Assembly: GCF_014236855.1 (NCBI RefSeq)
Contig: NZ_CP051261.1
Coordinates: 1,674,001 to 1,738,000, forward strand
Origin: Xanthomonas sp. SI
GTDB taxonomy: Bacteria; Pseudomonadota; Gammaproteobacteria; Xanthomonadales; Xanthomonadaceae
Length of the DNA: 64,000 nucleotides
Direction: 5' to 3'
The translations under genes were made by a program, and so were the position numbers. Below the pieces are notes generated by a model, which had not been told where the DNA came from, searched no databases, and saw only the letters and a list, made by a program, of their open reading frames with translations. This document shows, piece after piece, positions 1 through 9,400 of this stretch; within the stretch, counting starts at the first letter, position 1; each line of letters opens with the position of its first letter.

Positions 1-1079
1 CCGACGGCGTGGTGCCGGGCAGCGTCTGCATCACCGGCACCAAGGGCAAGAGCACCAGTACCGCGCTGCTGGCGCACCTGCTGCGCGCCGGCGGCCACCG
101 CACCGGCCTGGTCGGCAACATCGGCCTGCCGCTGCTGGAAGTGCTGGCGCCGCCGCAGCCGCCGCAGTACTGGGCGATCGAACTGTCCAGCTACCAGACC
201 GGCGACGTGGCGCGCAGCGGTGCGCGGCCGCAGCTGGCGCTGGTGCTGAACCTGTTCCCGGAACATCTGGACTGGCACGGCAGCCAGGCACGCTATGTCG
301 AAGACAAGCTGGCGCTGGTGACCCAGGCGCGGCCGCGCATCGCCCTGCTCAATGCCGCCGATCCGCAGCTGGCGGCGCTGGCGCTGCCCGACAGCGAGGT
401 GCGTTGGTTCAACCGCGAAGATGGCTGGCATATGCGCGGCGATGTCGTGCATCGCGGCGAGGTGGCGGTGTTCGACAGCGCGCACGTGCCGCTGCCGGGC
501 CGGCACAACCGCGGCAACCTGTGCGCGGTGCTGGCCGCGATTGAGGCCCTGGGTCTGGACGCGGCGGCGCTGGCGCCGGCCGCGGCGCAGTTCCGTCCGT
601 TGCCGAACCGGCTGCAGACCCTGGGCGAGCGCGACGGCGTGGCCTACGTCAACGACTCGATCAGCACCACGCCGCACGCCACGCTGGCGGCGCTGGAATG
701 CTTTCGCGGGCGCCGCATCGCGCTGCTGGTCGGCGGCCACGACCGCGGCCTGGACTGGCAGGACTTCGCCACGGCGATGCGCCAGGGTGCGCCGCTGGAG
801 ATCGTCACCATGGGCAGCAACGGTCCGCGCATTCACGCGCTGCTGGCGCCGCTGGCTGCCGCCGGCGGCTTCGGCCTGCACGCCGCCGCGGACCTGCCGG
901 CGGCGGTTGCATTGGCGCGCGCGGCGCTGGGCGAGGGCGGCGGTGTAGTGCTGCTGTCGCCGGGCGCGCCCAGCTTCGGCGCCTACCGCGACTACGTGGC
1001 GCGCGGCCGCCATTTCGCCGAACTGGCCGGGTTCGATCCTGACGCGATCAGCGCGATTCCCGGGCTGGGCATCGCCTGA
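1..1079 (+). CDS. murD2: MurD-family peptidoglycan ligase, probably MurD2 (5' end outside window)
   Basis: Cytoplasmic Mur ligase of peptidoglycan precursor synthesis; it adds the second stem-peptide residue to UDP-MurNAc-L-Ala using ATP. The frame is already open at the window edge, and about 356 C-terminal residues are visible of a protein that is normally about 450-470. The P-loop reads GTKGKST close to the left edge, followed by the Mur central-domain motif around ELSSYQ, then FPEHLDWH and [11 protein letters not shown], all typical of the family. Ordinary MurD usually has GTNGKT. In Xanthomonas a variant pair is known in which MurD2 adds L-Glu and MurL epimerises it. The GTKGKST loop and the apparent host suggest MurD2 rather than D-Glu-adding MurD. 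That is inference: murL would be expected just upstream, outside the window. The stop is TGA, followed by about 210 bp without a gene. Confidence 0.8.
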   Translation, partial: DGVVPGSVCITGTKGKSTSTALLAHLLRAGGHRTGLVGNIGLPLLEVLAPPQPPQYWAIELSSYQTGDVARSGARPQLALVLNLFPEHLDWHGSQARYVEDKLALVTQARPRIALLNAADPQLAALALPDSEVRWFNREDGWHMRGDVVHRGEVAVFDSAHVPLPGRHNRGNLCAVLAAIEALGLDAAALAPAAAQFRPLPNRLQTLGERDGVAYVNDSISTTPHATLAALECFRGRRIALLVGGHDRGLDWQDFATAMRQGAPLEIVTMGSNGPRIHALLAPLAAAGGFGLHAAADLPAAVALARAALGEGGGVVLLSPGAPSFGAYRDYVARGRHFAELAGFDPDAISAIPGLGIA

Positions 1080-1161
1080 GCTGTTTGCTCCTGCATCGAA
1101 CCGGCATGCGCGCCGCTGACCAAGCGTCGTGCCTGGAGCATTTCGATCGAGATGACGCTGT

Positions 1162-1231
1162 CTGTGGGAGCGACGTCAGTCGCGACAGGCATTATCGGTA
1201 AAGCCCGTCGCGACTGACGTCGCACCCACAG
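1162..1231. repeat. REP-like palindromic repeat pair
   Basis: Two 25-bp arms (1162-1186 and 1207-1231) are inverted copies of each other with a single mismatch, separated by 20 bp. Each arm contains GACGTCAGTCGCGAC. The arrangement resembles the paired REP/BIME elements scattered through xanthomonad and pseudomonad intergenic regions. It lies between murD2 and the next plus-strand gene and could form a hairpin in mRNA. No T-tract follows, so it is not a classical intrinsic terminator. Confidence 0.75.
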
Positions 1232-1293
1232 GTGTGCAAATCGCCGAAAGAAAACGTTCTAGACTGCCGGCTGGTCCCAATGGGAGAGACGCG

Positions 1294-2088
1294 ATGCGCA
1301 TTCGTTCGATACGCTGGATCGGCCTGCTGGGCCTGGCCTTGGCGCTGCCGTTGCCGGCGCTGGCCGCGATGCAGGCCAAGCCGGTGGAATGGAAGGTCGG
1401 CAAGGACAGTTTCAGCGGCGTGCTGGTCTACGACGATGCCGACCACGACAAGCGCCCGGGCCTGGTGATGGTGCCGAACTGGCGCGGGGTCAACGCCTCG
1501 GCGATCGAAAAAGCCAAGCAGCTCGCCGGCGACGATTACGTGGTGCTGCTGGCCGACGTCTACGGCAAGGGCAAGCGCCCGGCCAACGATGCCGAGGCCG
1601 GGCAGTTCGCCGGTGCGCTGAAGAAGGATCCGGCGACGCTGCGCGCGCGTGCATTGAAGGCGGTCGAGGTGCTGAAGGCGCAGGCCGGCAAGGCGCCGCT
1701 CGACGCTGCACGGATCGGCGCGGTTGGCTTCTGCTTCGGCGGCACCACGGTGCTGGAACTGGTCCGCGCCGGCGCGCCGCTGGCGGGCGTGGTCAGCCTG
1801 CACGGCGGCCTGAGCACGCCGTCACCGGCCGCCGCGGGCAGCGCGAAGACGCCGCTGCTGGTGCTCAACGGCGCCGACGACAAGAGCGTGAGCCGCGACG
1901 ACATCGCCGCCTTCGAGCAGGAAATGAACGGCGCCGGCGCCGATTGGCAGTTCGTCAACTTCAGCGGCGCGGTGCATTGCTTCGCCGAGGCCGATGCCAA
2001 CAGCCCGCCGGGATGCCAATACAACCCGCGCGCGGCGAAGCGTGCCTTTCGCATGCTGCACGATTTCTTTGATGAGCGATGGGATTAG
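1294..2088 (+). CDS. secreted dienelactone hydrolase family protein
   Basis: Alpha/beta-hydrolase of the dienelactone hydrolase family, 264 residues. The ATG at 1294 is preceded by GGGAGAG and places a clear signal peptide at the N-terminus (MRIRSIRWIGLLGLALALPL, cleavage probably after ALA near residue 25). An upstream GTG at 1234 would put 20 hydrophilic residues before the signal and overlaps the palindromic repeat, so I reject it. The family Cys nucleophile sits in GFCFGG (about residue 149), with the acid in the NGADDKSV segment and the His in AVHCFAE near the C-terminus, which gives a Cys-Asp-His triad. Export to the periplasm is predicted. The substrate is unknown, because periplasmic members are poorly characterised and no catabolic genes are nearby. 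It converges on ispB. Confidence 0.85.
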   Translation: MRIRSIRWIGLLGLALALPLPALAAMQAKPVEWKVGKDSFSGVLVYDDADHDKRPGLVMVPNWRGVNASAIEKAKQLAGDDYVVLLADVYGKGKRPANDAEAGQFAGALKKDPATLRARALKAVEVLKAQAGKAPLDAARIGAVGFCFGGTTVLELVRAGAPLAGVVSLHGGLSTPSPAAAGSAKTPLLVLNGADDKSVSRDDIAAFEQEMNGAGADWQFVNFSGAVHCFAEADANSPPGCQYNPRAAKRAFRMLHDFFDERWD

Positions 2089-2109
2089 GGATTCGGGATT
2101 GGGGATTCG
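2081..2109. repeat. short tandem GGGATT-type repeat
   Basis: Imperfect repeats of GGGATTAGGGATTCGGGATT and related units overlap the stop codon of the dienelactone hydrolase gene and continue past it. Such GGGATT-rich tracts are common after genes in xanthomonads. No function can be assigned from the sequence. Confidence 0.6.
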
Positions 2110-2214
2110 CAAAAGCGGCAGGTCTGCGCTTTACGAATCCCAACCCTGTCAGGGCACGCGCGCGCGTCGGATCAGCGCTTAAGTTCGACTGCGGAGCACG
2201 CGTTTCGGAACCAT

Positions 2215-2255
2215 GGGGATTTGCAGAAGCCGCATCGCGGCTTCTGCAAATCCCC
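2215..2255. terminator. perfect hairpin between convergent genes
   Basis: A perfect 19-bp inverted repeat (2215-2233 and 2237-2255) with a 3-nt loop lies between the convergent dienelactone hydrolase and ispB genes. There is no U-tract on either side, so it may act as a bidirectional RNA-end stabiliser, a weak terminator or simply a palindromic repeat. The inverted symmetry is seen directly; the role is inferred from its position. Confidence 0.5.
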
Positions 2256-2285
2256 AATCCCGTCCGGCGCGCACAGCGCGCCGGA

Positions 2286-3284
2286 TCAATGCCTACGTTC
2301 GACCGCGTAACGCGCCAATCCGCGCAGCGCGGCCACTGCCTCGCTCTCAGGCAGGCCGTCCAGCGCGCGTTCGGCGGCGGCCGCGTATTCGGCGGCGCGG
2401 CGGCGGCTGTAGTCGAGTCCGCCGCTGGCCTGGATCGCCGCCAGCACTTCCGGCATGGCGTCGGCATCGCCTTGTTCGACGATATGGCGCAGGCGCTGGC
2501 GGGTGGCCTCGTCGGCGTGGGCCATCGCGTGGATCAGCGGCAGGGTGGCCTTGCCTTCGGCCAGGTCGTCGCCCAGGTTCTTGCCCAGGTCGGCGGCATC
2601 GGCGGTGTAGTCGAGCACGTCGTCGGCGATCTGGAACGCATAGCCCAGGTGCATGCCGTAGTCGTACAGGCGCTGCTGCACCTCTTCGGAAGCGCCCGAG
2701 GCCATCGCCCCGAGCCGGGTGCCGGCGGCGAACAGCACCGCGGTCTTGCGCTCGATCACGCGCAGATAGGCGGCCTCGTCGGTATCCGGGTTGTGCACGT
2801 GCAACAGCTGCAGCACCTCGCCCTCGGCGATGCGATTGGTGGTGTCGGCGAGCAGCCGCATCACCTGCATGCTGTCCAGCTCGACCATCAGCTGGAAGCT
2901 GCGCGAGTACAGGAAATCGCCGACCAGCACGCTGGGCGCGTTGCCCCACAGCGCGTTGGCGGTGCTGCGGCCGCGGCGCAGGTCCGATTCGTCGACCACG
3001 TCGTCGTGCAGCAGGGTCGAGGTATGGATGAACTCGACGATCACCGCCAGCTGGTGGTGCACCGGCCCGCCGCCGGCGCAGGCGCGCCCGGCCAGCATCA
3101 CCAGCATCGGCCGCAGGCGCTTGCCGCCTGCGGAGACGATGTGCTCGGCGATCTGGTTGATCAGCACCACGTCCGAGGCCAGACGGCGGCGGATCAGGGC
3201 ATCGGCGGCGCTCATGTCGGGCGCGGCCAGCGCCTGGATCTGAGGCAGCCCCAGGGCGGGGCGGAGGTCTTCGGCGAGGCTCAT
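2286..3284 (-). CDS. ispB: octaprenyl diphosphate synthase (trans-polyprenyl synthase)
   Basis: Trans-isoprenyl diphosphate synthase, 332 residues, the usual length for IspB. It elongates farnesyl diphosphate with isopentenyl diphosphate to make the ubiquinone side chain. The two Mg-binding aspartate motifs are visible: DDVVDESDLRRG (first, about residue 94) and DDVLDY (second, about residue 221). GGKRLRPML near residue 55 binds the diphosphate. It is divergent from ssb across a 190-bp promoter region, as in many gammaproteobacteria where ispB stands alone. The product chain length (C40) is assumed from the family and host, not read from the sequence. Confidence 0.9.
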   Translation of the reverse strand: MSLAEDLRPALGLPQIQALAAPDMSAADALIRRRLASDVVLINQIAEHIVSAGGKRLRPMLVMLAGRACAGGGPVHHQLAVIVEFIHTSTLLHDDVVDESDLRRGRSTANALWGNAPSVLVGDFLYSRSFQLMVELDSMQVMRLLADTTNRIAEGEVLQLLHVHNPDTDEAAYLRVIERKTAVLFAAGTRLGAMASGASEEVQQRLYDYGMHLGYAFQIADDVLDYTADAADLGKNLGDDLAEGKATLPLIHAMAHADEATRQRLRHIVEQGDADAMPEVLAAIQASGGLDYSRRRAAEYAAAAERALDGLPESEAVAALRGLARYAVERRH

Positions 3285-3383
3285 GCGGTCGGACTAGGGG
3301 GAATGCAGGGATTATAGGCCACCCCGGCGAGGGCTCGCCTGACGCCTGAACCAGGGGAAGGCTGATATCCGCCGCCAGCCCGG

Positions 3384-3389
3384 TATAAT
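3384..3389 (+). promoter_or_regulatory. probable -10 element of the ssb promoter
   Basis: A perfect TATAAT lies 88 bp upstream of the ssb ATG in the ispB-ssb divergent region. No good TTGACA is present 16-18 bp upstream, so the -35 is weak or activator-assisted. Orientation toward ssb is inferred. Confidence 0.5.
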
Positions 3390-3476
3390 TCACTGTCTGT
3401 GCCCGTTTCCGAGCGGGCGACCCTATCCGACTTGCCCGCGCCCGAGCGGGTTCACCACCCAGAACGGAAGAATTCC

Positions 3477-4007
3477 ATGGCCCGCGGCATCAATAAAGTC
3501 ATCCTCGTCGGCAACCTCGGCAACGACCCCGACACCAAGTACACCCAGGCCGGCATGGCGATCACCCGCATCAGCCTGGCCACCACCAGCGTGCGCAAGG
3601 ACAAGGACGGCAACCAGCAGGAGCGCACCGAATGGCACCGCGTGGTGTTCTTCGGCAAGCTCGGCGAGATCGCCGGCGAGTACCTGCGCAAGGGCAGCTC
3701 GGTCTACGTCGAAGGCTCGATCCGCTACGACAAGTACACCGGCCAGGACGGCGTGGAGAAGTATTCCACCGACATCGTCGCCGACGAGATGCAGATGCTG
3801 GGCGGTCGCGAAGGCGGCGGCGGTGGTGGTGCCGGCATGGGCGGCGATCGCCCGCAGCGTGCGGCCGCACCGCGCCAGGAACGCCCGAACCAGGGCGGCG
3901 GCGGGCAGGGCGGCGGTGGCCAGGACTACGCGCCGCGCCGCCAGCAGCCGGCGCCGCAGCAGTCCGCGCCGATGGACGATTTCGCGGACGACGATATCCC
4001 GTTCTGA
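3477..4007 (+). CDS. ssb: single-stranded DNA-binding protein
   Basis: Essential SSB that coats single-stranded DNA in replication, repair and recombination; 176 residues. The ATG at 3477 is preceded by a GGAAG Shine-Dalgarno and gives the canonical start [19 protein letters not shown]. An upstream in-frame start at 3399 would add 26 atypical residues and is rejected. The OB fold covers about residues 1-110, with [14 protein letters not shown] and [13 protein letters not shown] Gly/Gln/Arg/Pro-rich disordered linker follows, and the acidic interaction tip is [10 protein letters not shown] at the very C-terminus. The last codons and stop form one end of a long direct repeat with 19359-19441, which suggests that the 3' end of ssb has served as an integration site. 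Confidence 0.97.
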   Translation: MARGINKVILVGNLGNDPDTKYTQAGMAITRISLATTSVRKDKDGNQQERTEWHRVVFFGKLGEIAGEYLRKGSSVYVEGSIRYDKYTGQDGVEKYSTDIVADEMQMLGGREGGGGGGAGMGGDRPQRAAAPRQERPNQGGGGQGGGGQDYAPRRQQPAPQQSAPMDDFADDDIPF

Positions 4008-4080
4008 GAATACCTTTGCATAGATGTAAACAAAGGCTCTTGGCGCGTTTGCCAAGGGCCTTTTTTAATTGTTAACGTTT
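3999..4080 (+). repeat. left copy of ssb-3'-end direct repeat (putative attL)
   Basis: This segment covers the Pro-Phe codons and stop of ssb plus its terminator. It recurs in the same orientation at 19359-19441. Positions 4021-4080 are identical (60 bp) to 19382-19441. Only two substitutions (4009, 4020) and one 1-nt indel near the stop separate the rest. Similarity stops abruptly at 4080. Direct repeats containing a gene's 3' end are the usual footprint of a site-specifically integrated element. Confidence 0.7.
4032..4066 (+). terminator. intrinsic terminator of ssb
   Basis: A stem of 13 bp with one mismatch (4032-4044 with 4051-4063), loop GCGTTT, ends in a run of six T at 4061-4066. It begins 25 bp after the ssb stop, a classical Rho-independent terminator. 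Confidence 0.9.
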
Positions 4081-4387
4081 CGGTCACGATCAGGTCTATC
4101 AGTCACTGCAGGTGGCCCAGGATCGTGCCTTCAAGGGTATGTGCCTGCAGGTCTGGTACGCGGACGACCACACCGAGGCGTTGCTGTACCGACAAGCCGC
4201 GCAGTATGAGAGCGGCACTACGGAGGCGCCCATCAAGTTCCCTGCCGACATCGGCGTGATTGCAGGGGAGCAGCGCAAGATGGAGTCAGGGGCGATCGTC
4301 CGGATGGATGCGCTCTCGTCCGTACATCATGGCCCTTGGGTACTGGTGGCGGTGGCTTGCCGGCACTACAGGATACCGTTCCCCTAG
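4076..4387 (+). pseudogene. truncated hypothetical protein fragment at the island's left edge
   Basis: An open frame of about 103 residues starts directly at the end of the direct repeat (in-frame stop at 4073-4075) and ends at TAG. It reads plausibly as protein (HDQVYQSLQVAQDRAFKG, then CLQVWYADDHTEALLYRQA), but there is no convincing start or ribosome site. A GTG at 4112 is the only internal option in the first 12 codons. I do not recognise the family. It is probably the 3' remnant of a gene cut by insertion or recombination at the repeat boundary. Confidence 0.4.
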
Positions 4388-4841
4388 CAACTGTGGATGC
4401 CATTCTTGGTTGCCAGGCAGGGGATGCAGACGCCCGACCAAGACGCAACGACTGCATAACCGGCTTGGACTGATGCGATTTTTGCAGGTCTTGGGAGCGG
4501 GCGTGGCTTTCCCTAGTAAGGACGGCGGCAGAGGAGGCGCATCGGTAGCCTTCAGCCACTGCCCGTCACCTTCCGTCGCATGGGGACCAGCCGGGAACTT
4601 TCGGTGAAGATGGTTCTGGAGCATAGTCGCGCCACGCCCGGCTAGCGGTCGCATCGGCGGTCGCGCTCATCGACTTCGTAGCCGACACCTACCGACACCG
4701 AGAGGCGACGAAGGGCGAGGGGGCGCCGGGATGAAAACCGGGCGGCGATGAGCATGTCCTTGCATAGTTCCGCGCCCTCGCACACCACCGCGTGCAGTGC
4801 CATACTTAAGCCAGCTCAGTCATGGAAAGGCATAGCTCTTG
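4388..4841. other. gene-free stretch inside the island
   Basis: About 450 bp with no open frame that has credible codon use or a ribosome site on either strand. I see no terminator or repeat of note. The last 20 bp hold GGAAAGG, the ribosome-binding site of the lipoprotein gene that follows. Confidence 0.5.
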
Positions 4842-5279
4842 ATGAAGACACGGACTCTCCCCGCAATGTTTCTCGTACTGGTTGCAGCAGTTGCCTGCGA
4901 TCACGTCGACAAGCCGCACTTACAGCCGGGAGTTGCTTCCATCTCGCTGCAGTCGCTGACAGTTGGCAGCAACAAGGCGCGGGATGGAGTTCTTACGCAG
5001 CCGATCACTGTGCTGGACGCGCTGACCATTGAGGTCGCGTTGAATTCCGCTTCGCCGGCAGATGCCGATCCGATCAAAGCGCGATTCATCAACTTGGCAA
5101 CTGGCCAAGTAGCTTCCACTGGGTCCGGTGCCGTCGCCGACAAGCGAGCTACATTGACTCTGACCCCCAAGGGCCGTCGGGAATGGGAACCAGGACGTTA
5201 CTTGCTTGAAGTAAGTCTAGGCAGCTCTTTGTTGGGGACGCGTGACATCGACATCTCTGCGTCAGCGCCTGCAGGTTGA
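4842..5279 (+). CDS. small predicted lipoprotein, unknown function
   Basis: A 145-residue protein. ATG at 4842 with GGAAAGG 11 bp upstream. The N-terminus MKTRTLPAMFLVLVAAVAC is a lipoprotein signal, with the lipobox Cys at residue 19. The mature part is predicted to be beta-rich (SISLQSLTV, ITVLDALTIEVAL, ARFINLATGQV, ATLTLTPKG, GRYLLEVSLG), which suggests one Ig-like or beta-sandwich domain; I do not recognise a family. Its last 82 nt overlap, tail to tail, the 3' end of the MauG-type gene on the other strand. That overlap makes it possible, but unproven, that the two periplasmic proteins are functionally linked. Confidence 0.7.
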   Translation: MKTRTLPAMFLVLVAAVACDHVDKPHLQPGVASISLQSLTVGSNKARDGVLTQPITVLDALTIEVALNSASPADADPIKARFINLATGQVASTGSGAVADKRATLTLTPKGRREWEPGRYLLEVSLGSSLLGTRDIDISASAPAG

Positions 5280-6295
5280 TCCTCCGTAGAAATCGCGCGC
5301 AGGAACGCTGTCAGCTGCCTCTGTTCGGTCACCGTCAGGTTCACGGCCCGGCCGCGCCCAAGGCTGCGGTAGTAGATTTCACGCTCTACCGCCTTCTCCA
5401 GCGTGGCCACACTTCCATCGTGCATGTATGGCGCGGTAAGCGCGACATTGCGCAAGCTGGGGGTGCGGAACGCGCCCAGGTCGGCCGGCCTGCGCGTCAC
5501 CACGAAGCGACCCAATTCGGCGATCTCCCGCTCGGAGAGCACCAGGGTACCCAGCGGCTGATTGATGCGCCTGGCCTGTTCCAACCGGCCTAGTAGTGCA
5601 GCGACATCGCCAGCAATCTGCTCAAAACCGACGCCGGCATGATGGAACTTCTGATCGGTAAAGGTAGCTGGGCTGCCAGCAAGTAGGTGACACTCCGTAC
5701 AGGCCGCCTTGCCAGTGAAGAGTGCGAGACCAGCACGCTCATCTGCGTCTAGCAGTGACGGCTCTCCAATGCTTCTGTCGTAACGCGTCGGCTGACGTGG
5801 CAGGGCGCGCAGGTACTGCGTCAGACCTTCTGCGACGGCCGATTGGTCTAGCTGATTTCCATCAGCATATTTGGCATAGCGTGGCTGCGCGTTGATCCGC
5901 GCCAACAGCATACGCACGTCCGCCAGCCCCATCTCCTGCGAATTGGTGAACGCCTGCAGCGCTACTACCTTGAGATGGCGCTCCCGGCCATCCCAGAACA
6001 GCGTTGAGTAGACAGTGGCATCGGCCAGATCAGGCGCGTTTCGCGTGCTTACCCGGCCGTGCACGCCTACCGAGACCTCGCGGCCGTCGGTGAATGATTT
6101 GGCGGGGACGTGGCAGTCCGCACAGCTGACCGCACCATCAGCACTCAAGCTTCGATCAAAGAAAAGTTCGCGCCCTAGTGCAACCGTGGCCGCGTCACCC
6201 TGCGCGCCTGGAAGCCGTGCGGCTCGCTCGCATCCGGCCAATCCAGTTGCGGAAAAAATTGTGACTGCGGTAGCAAAAAATAATCTGAACTTCAT
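5198..6295 (-). CDS. MauG/cytochrome c peroxidase-family di-haem lipoprotein
   Basis: A 365-residue protein of the bacterial di-haem cytochrome c peroxidase/MauG superfamily, which reduces peroxide or uses it to oxidise a partner protein in the periplasm. The N-terminus carries a signal with lipobox LAGC (Cys about residue 21). Two covalent haem sites are visible: CADCH (about residue 57) and CTECH (about residue 198). GRELFFDRSLSADG before the first site and FRTPSLRNVALTAPYMHDGS in the second domain are family signatures. The tail after about residue 340 is unusually hydrophilic. It lies convergent to, and overlaps by 82 nt, the small lipoprotein gene, and is divergent from the giant repeat protein. 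Whether it is a true peroxidase or a protein-modifying MauG/MbnH-type enzyme cannot be decided here. Confidence 0.9.
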   Translation of the reverse strand: MKFRLFFATAVTIFSATGLAGCERAARLPGAQGDAATVALGRELFFDRSLSADGAVSCADCHVPAKSFTDGREVSVGVHGRVSTRNAPDLADATVYSTLFWDGRERHLKVVALQAFTNSQEMGLADVRMLLARINAQPRYAKYADGNQLDQSAVAEGLTQYLRALPRQPTRYDRSIGEPSLLDADERAGLALFTGKAACTECHLLAGSPATFTDQKFHHAGVGFEQIAGDVAALLGRLEQARRINQPLGTLVLSEREIAELGRFVVTRRPADLGAFRTPSLRNVALTAPYMHDGSVATLEKAVEREIYYRSLGRGRAVNLTVTEQRQLTAFLRAISTEDQPAGADAEMSMSRVPNKELPRLTSSK

Positions 6296-6464
6296 TTTCC
6301 GCCACGCGCTCCATCGCTGTTGATGTCATTGCTTGACACACAAGATCGCATTATGCAAAAAATATTGAAGCTAAAGAACTGCCAACGGAAGGCATGCTGG
6401 GCCAGGCAATCTGGCCTACGTGCTGATGCTCAACAGTGCGCAAAAGCAGATGGGGCCAAAGGAT
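6296..6464. other. AT-rich divergent intergenic region
   Basis: This region separates the minus-strand MauG-type gene from the plus-strand giant repeat protein. A perfect TTGACA lies at 6333-6338 on the plus strand, but no good -10 follows at 16-18 bp. On the minus strand CATAAT (complement of 6350-6355) could be a -10 for the MauG-type gene. Both promoter assignments are weak. Confidence 0.35.
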
Positions 6465-9400
6465 ATGGACGTTCCGCAACACCGCGTCGTACGACGTGCC
6501 GGTTGGCTCTATGCGCTTCTCGGCATTTCCATCATTGATTTCAGCATTGCGCGTCGCATCGGGTTGCGCATTGCTGGGTTCATCGCCCTGCTCGTGGGGA
6601 GCGAATCGGCATTGGCTGCTGCCTATGTCTATGACGCCAACGGGCGGCTGATCGCGGTCACCAATGAAGCGGGCGATACAGCGCGCTATCACTATGATGC
6701 CCTGGGGAACATTACCCGCGTCCAGCGCCTGCCATCGGGTGCGCTCGCCATCTTCGATTTCGCGCCGCGCCAGGGCGGCGCCGGTGACAGGGTCACGCTG
6801 AGAGGGCTGGGCTTCAGCGCAACGCCGGCGCAGAACGTCGTTCGCTTCAATGGCGTGGTTGCCGAAGTGGTCACCGCTAGCACAGGCAGCTTGACCACCA
6901 TCGTTCCAGCAGCCGCCACAACTGGAGTGCTGACTGTCACCGTAGGCAATCAATCCGCCAGCAGCGATGTCCCGTTCGTTGTCGAAGCCCAACCCCGCGC
7001 GCCCCTCATTACCGCCGTCAGCCCGCATATCACCTCGGTCGGGGCTGCCCTCACCATCAGCGGACAGTCGCTGCTGCCGCTTGCTGGGCAGACCAGCGCT
7101 CGCCTTGGCCTTGCGCCGCTTCTCCTTAGCCAGGCCAGTAACTCAACACTGCAGGCCGAAGTTCCTGGTGGTGCGAGTAGTGGCCGGATTAGGGTCACTA
7201 CACCCTACGGCAGCGCTATCAGCGCAGACGACGTGCTTGTCGTGCCTGCGGGAATTGATGACGTGGCCATTATTGGTACGGCGAAACGCTTGGCCGTCGA
7301 CGGGCAGCTCAACGATCTTTCGACGGACTCTGCGGGGAAAAGCGTAGCGATCCTGTTCGAGGCGCAAGGCGGTGACTACATCAGTGCGCAGTTCTCCGAG
7401 CTGACCAGCGAGCTGAACTATGCCCTGTATGGCATCGGGAACAAACGCCTCGCCACGGGGACGGTCTCAGCCAACGCGCCGAGCTTCCATATGCCCGCGC
7501 TGAAGTCAGCCGGGACTCATCTGCTGGTGTTGACCCCCAAGGCAGGCCCGCTGACGTGGAAGTTGCAACTCGAGCGGTCCGCCGTTCTGGAAATCGACGG
7601 CACCGTTCAGGATGTAAGCACAAGCATCGCAGGGCAGAGTCGCAGGCTGGTCTTCGATGCACGCAAAGGTATGCCACTTGGCTTGGGACTTGCGGAAAAA
7701 ACAGGGCCTCCCGCATGGGGTTCGGCTACGGTGACCGTGCAAGGGCCAGACGGAGGCCAAGCAGGATTCCAGCAGTGCGCGCAAGCGAACAATGGATGCA
7801 GTCTCAATCTTTCCGCATTGAATACGGGTAGACACGCGGTTCTCGTCACGCCCGCAGCCTCTGGAACCCGCCTTCTTGCGTTCCAGGCGGCTCTGTCAAC
7901 CGATGCGCAACGCACCCTGGCGCGCGGTACGCCACTAGCCCTTTCCCTTCCGCGCGCAGGCCAGAACGCTAGGCTGAGCTTCACTGGAGCCGCAGGCGAA
8001 GTGCTCGGCCTGCTGATTGCAGGACAAGCCACCCTACCTGCCGGCCGCAGCGTCTATTACCGCGTCAACCGCCCAGACGGAACGCTCTGGAAGTCTGTCG
8101 CAGCCTCAAGCGGACTGGTGCTGAACCTGGCACTCCCTGTCACCGGCACCTATGACGTCTTCGTCGACGCCGGATACGGTGAAACACTTGCCACGGAGGT
8201 GCTGCTGCGCGGCAGCGAGGGAAGCCCTGTCATCGGCGGCGCCACGTCGACACATGTGGCGGCACGCGCGGGTGAGGCGGCGTACTTCCAGATCACTGCG
8301 TCGTCCGGCGACTCCCTCGGCCTGGGCATCAGCAATCTGACGATTGCCAACGGCAGTGGCGCGGCTGTGAACGTATACCGGCCCAACGGCACGTTGCTGG
8401 CCAACACCACTTGCCATGCAGCGAATGCCGGCTGCGATCTCAACCTGTCCTCGCTGGAGGACGGCGTGCATGGCGTGGAGGTGGTGCCGCTGGATCCGGC
8501 GCAGACCATGCAGTTCGACGCCACGGTCTCCCGTGACCTCGCGGTGAACATGGTCCGAGCAACTCCGACTTCCCTGAGCTTGCCGCGCCATGGACAAAAC
8601 GCGCGCCTGGCATTCACCGCCGCGGCAAATGAAGTCATCGCGCTCAAGATTACCGCCCAGACCACGCAACCGTCTGGTGCCGGCGTGTACTTCCGCGCAC
8701 TCCGCCCAGATGGTGTGACCGTCACCTCTGGCTACGCCGCAGGCGACAAGACGCTGCTGATCGACACCAGCGTTGCCGGAACCTATCAGATCTTCGTCGA
8801 CCCCGAGAACGGTGCGACCGCGGCTGCGACGCTGACTCTGGAAGCAGGCGTGCTAGGTCAAATGGAACTGGATGGCAGCATCGGCGAGTACGAGAGCGCC
8901 GCAGGCAAGGACGTGTCCTTCGCCATCAACGCGGTAGCCGGCAAACATCTCGGGTTCGGCATCAGTCACTTGAGCGTGAACAGTGGCACGTACGTGCGTA
9001 TCTACGCCTATACGCCGAGCGGCGCCAGCGTTGGAAACGAAACGTACTGCTACGTGAGCAACGGCGGCTGCGACGTCCAGCTCTACAACCCGGTCAGCGG
9101 CACCTACAGCATCGTGATGCGGCCGGTGAGCAGCACGCAAACGATGAAGTTCAGGGCAACCCTGTCATCCGCGTTGCGCTCGACGCTATCCCGCGATGTC
9201 CCCTTCAATCTAAGCTTGGACCGGCGTGGCCAGGACGCGCTGATGACCTTCAGTGGGGTCGCCGGCGAAACGGTGGCGCTGCAGATTGCCGGCCAGTCGA
9301 GCCTGCCTGCGGGCAGGACGGTGGCCTACCGGGTCTACAAGCCCAGCGAACGCCGCAGCAGCTATCACATCGCCAGCATTGCGCCGGAGACCGGTGGTGC

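Noticed and set aside
6333-6338. Perfect TTGACA as the -35 of the giant repeat protein
   Set aside because: No acceptable -10 within 15-19 bp, so I do not call a promoter.
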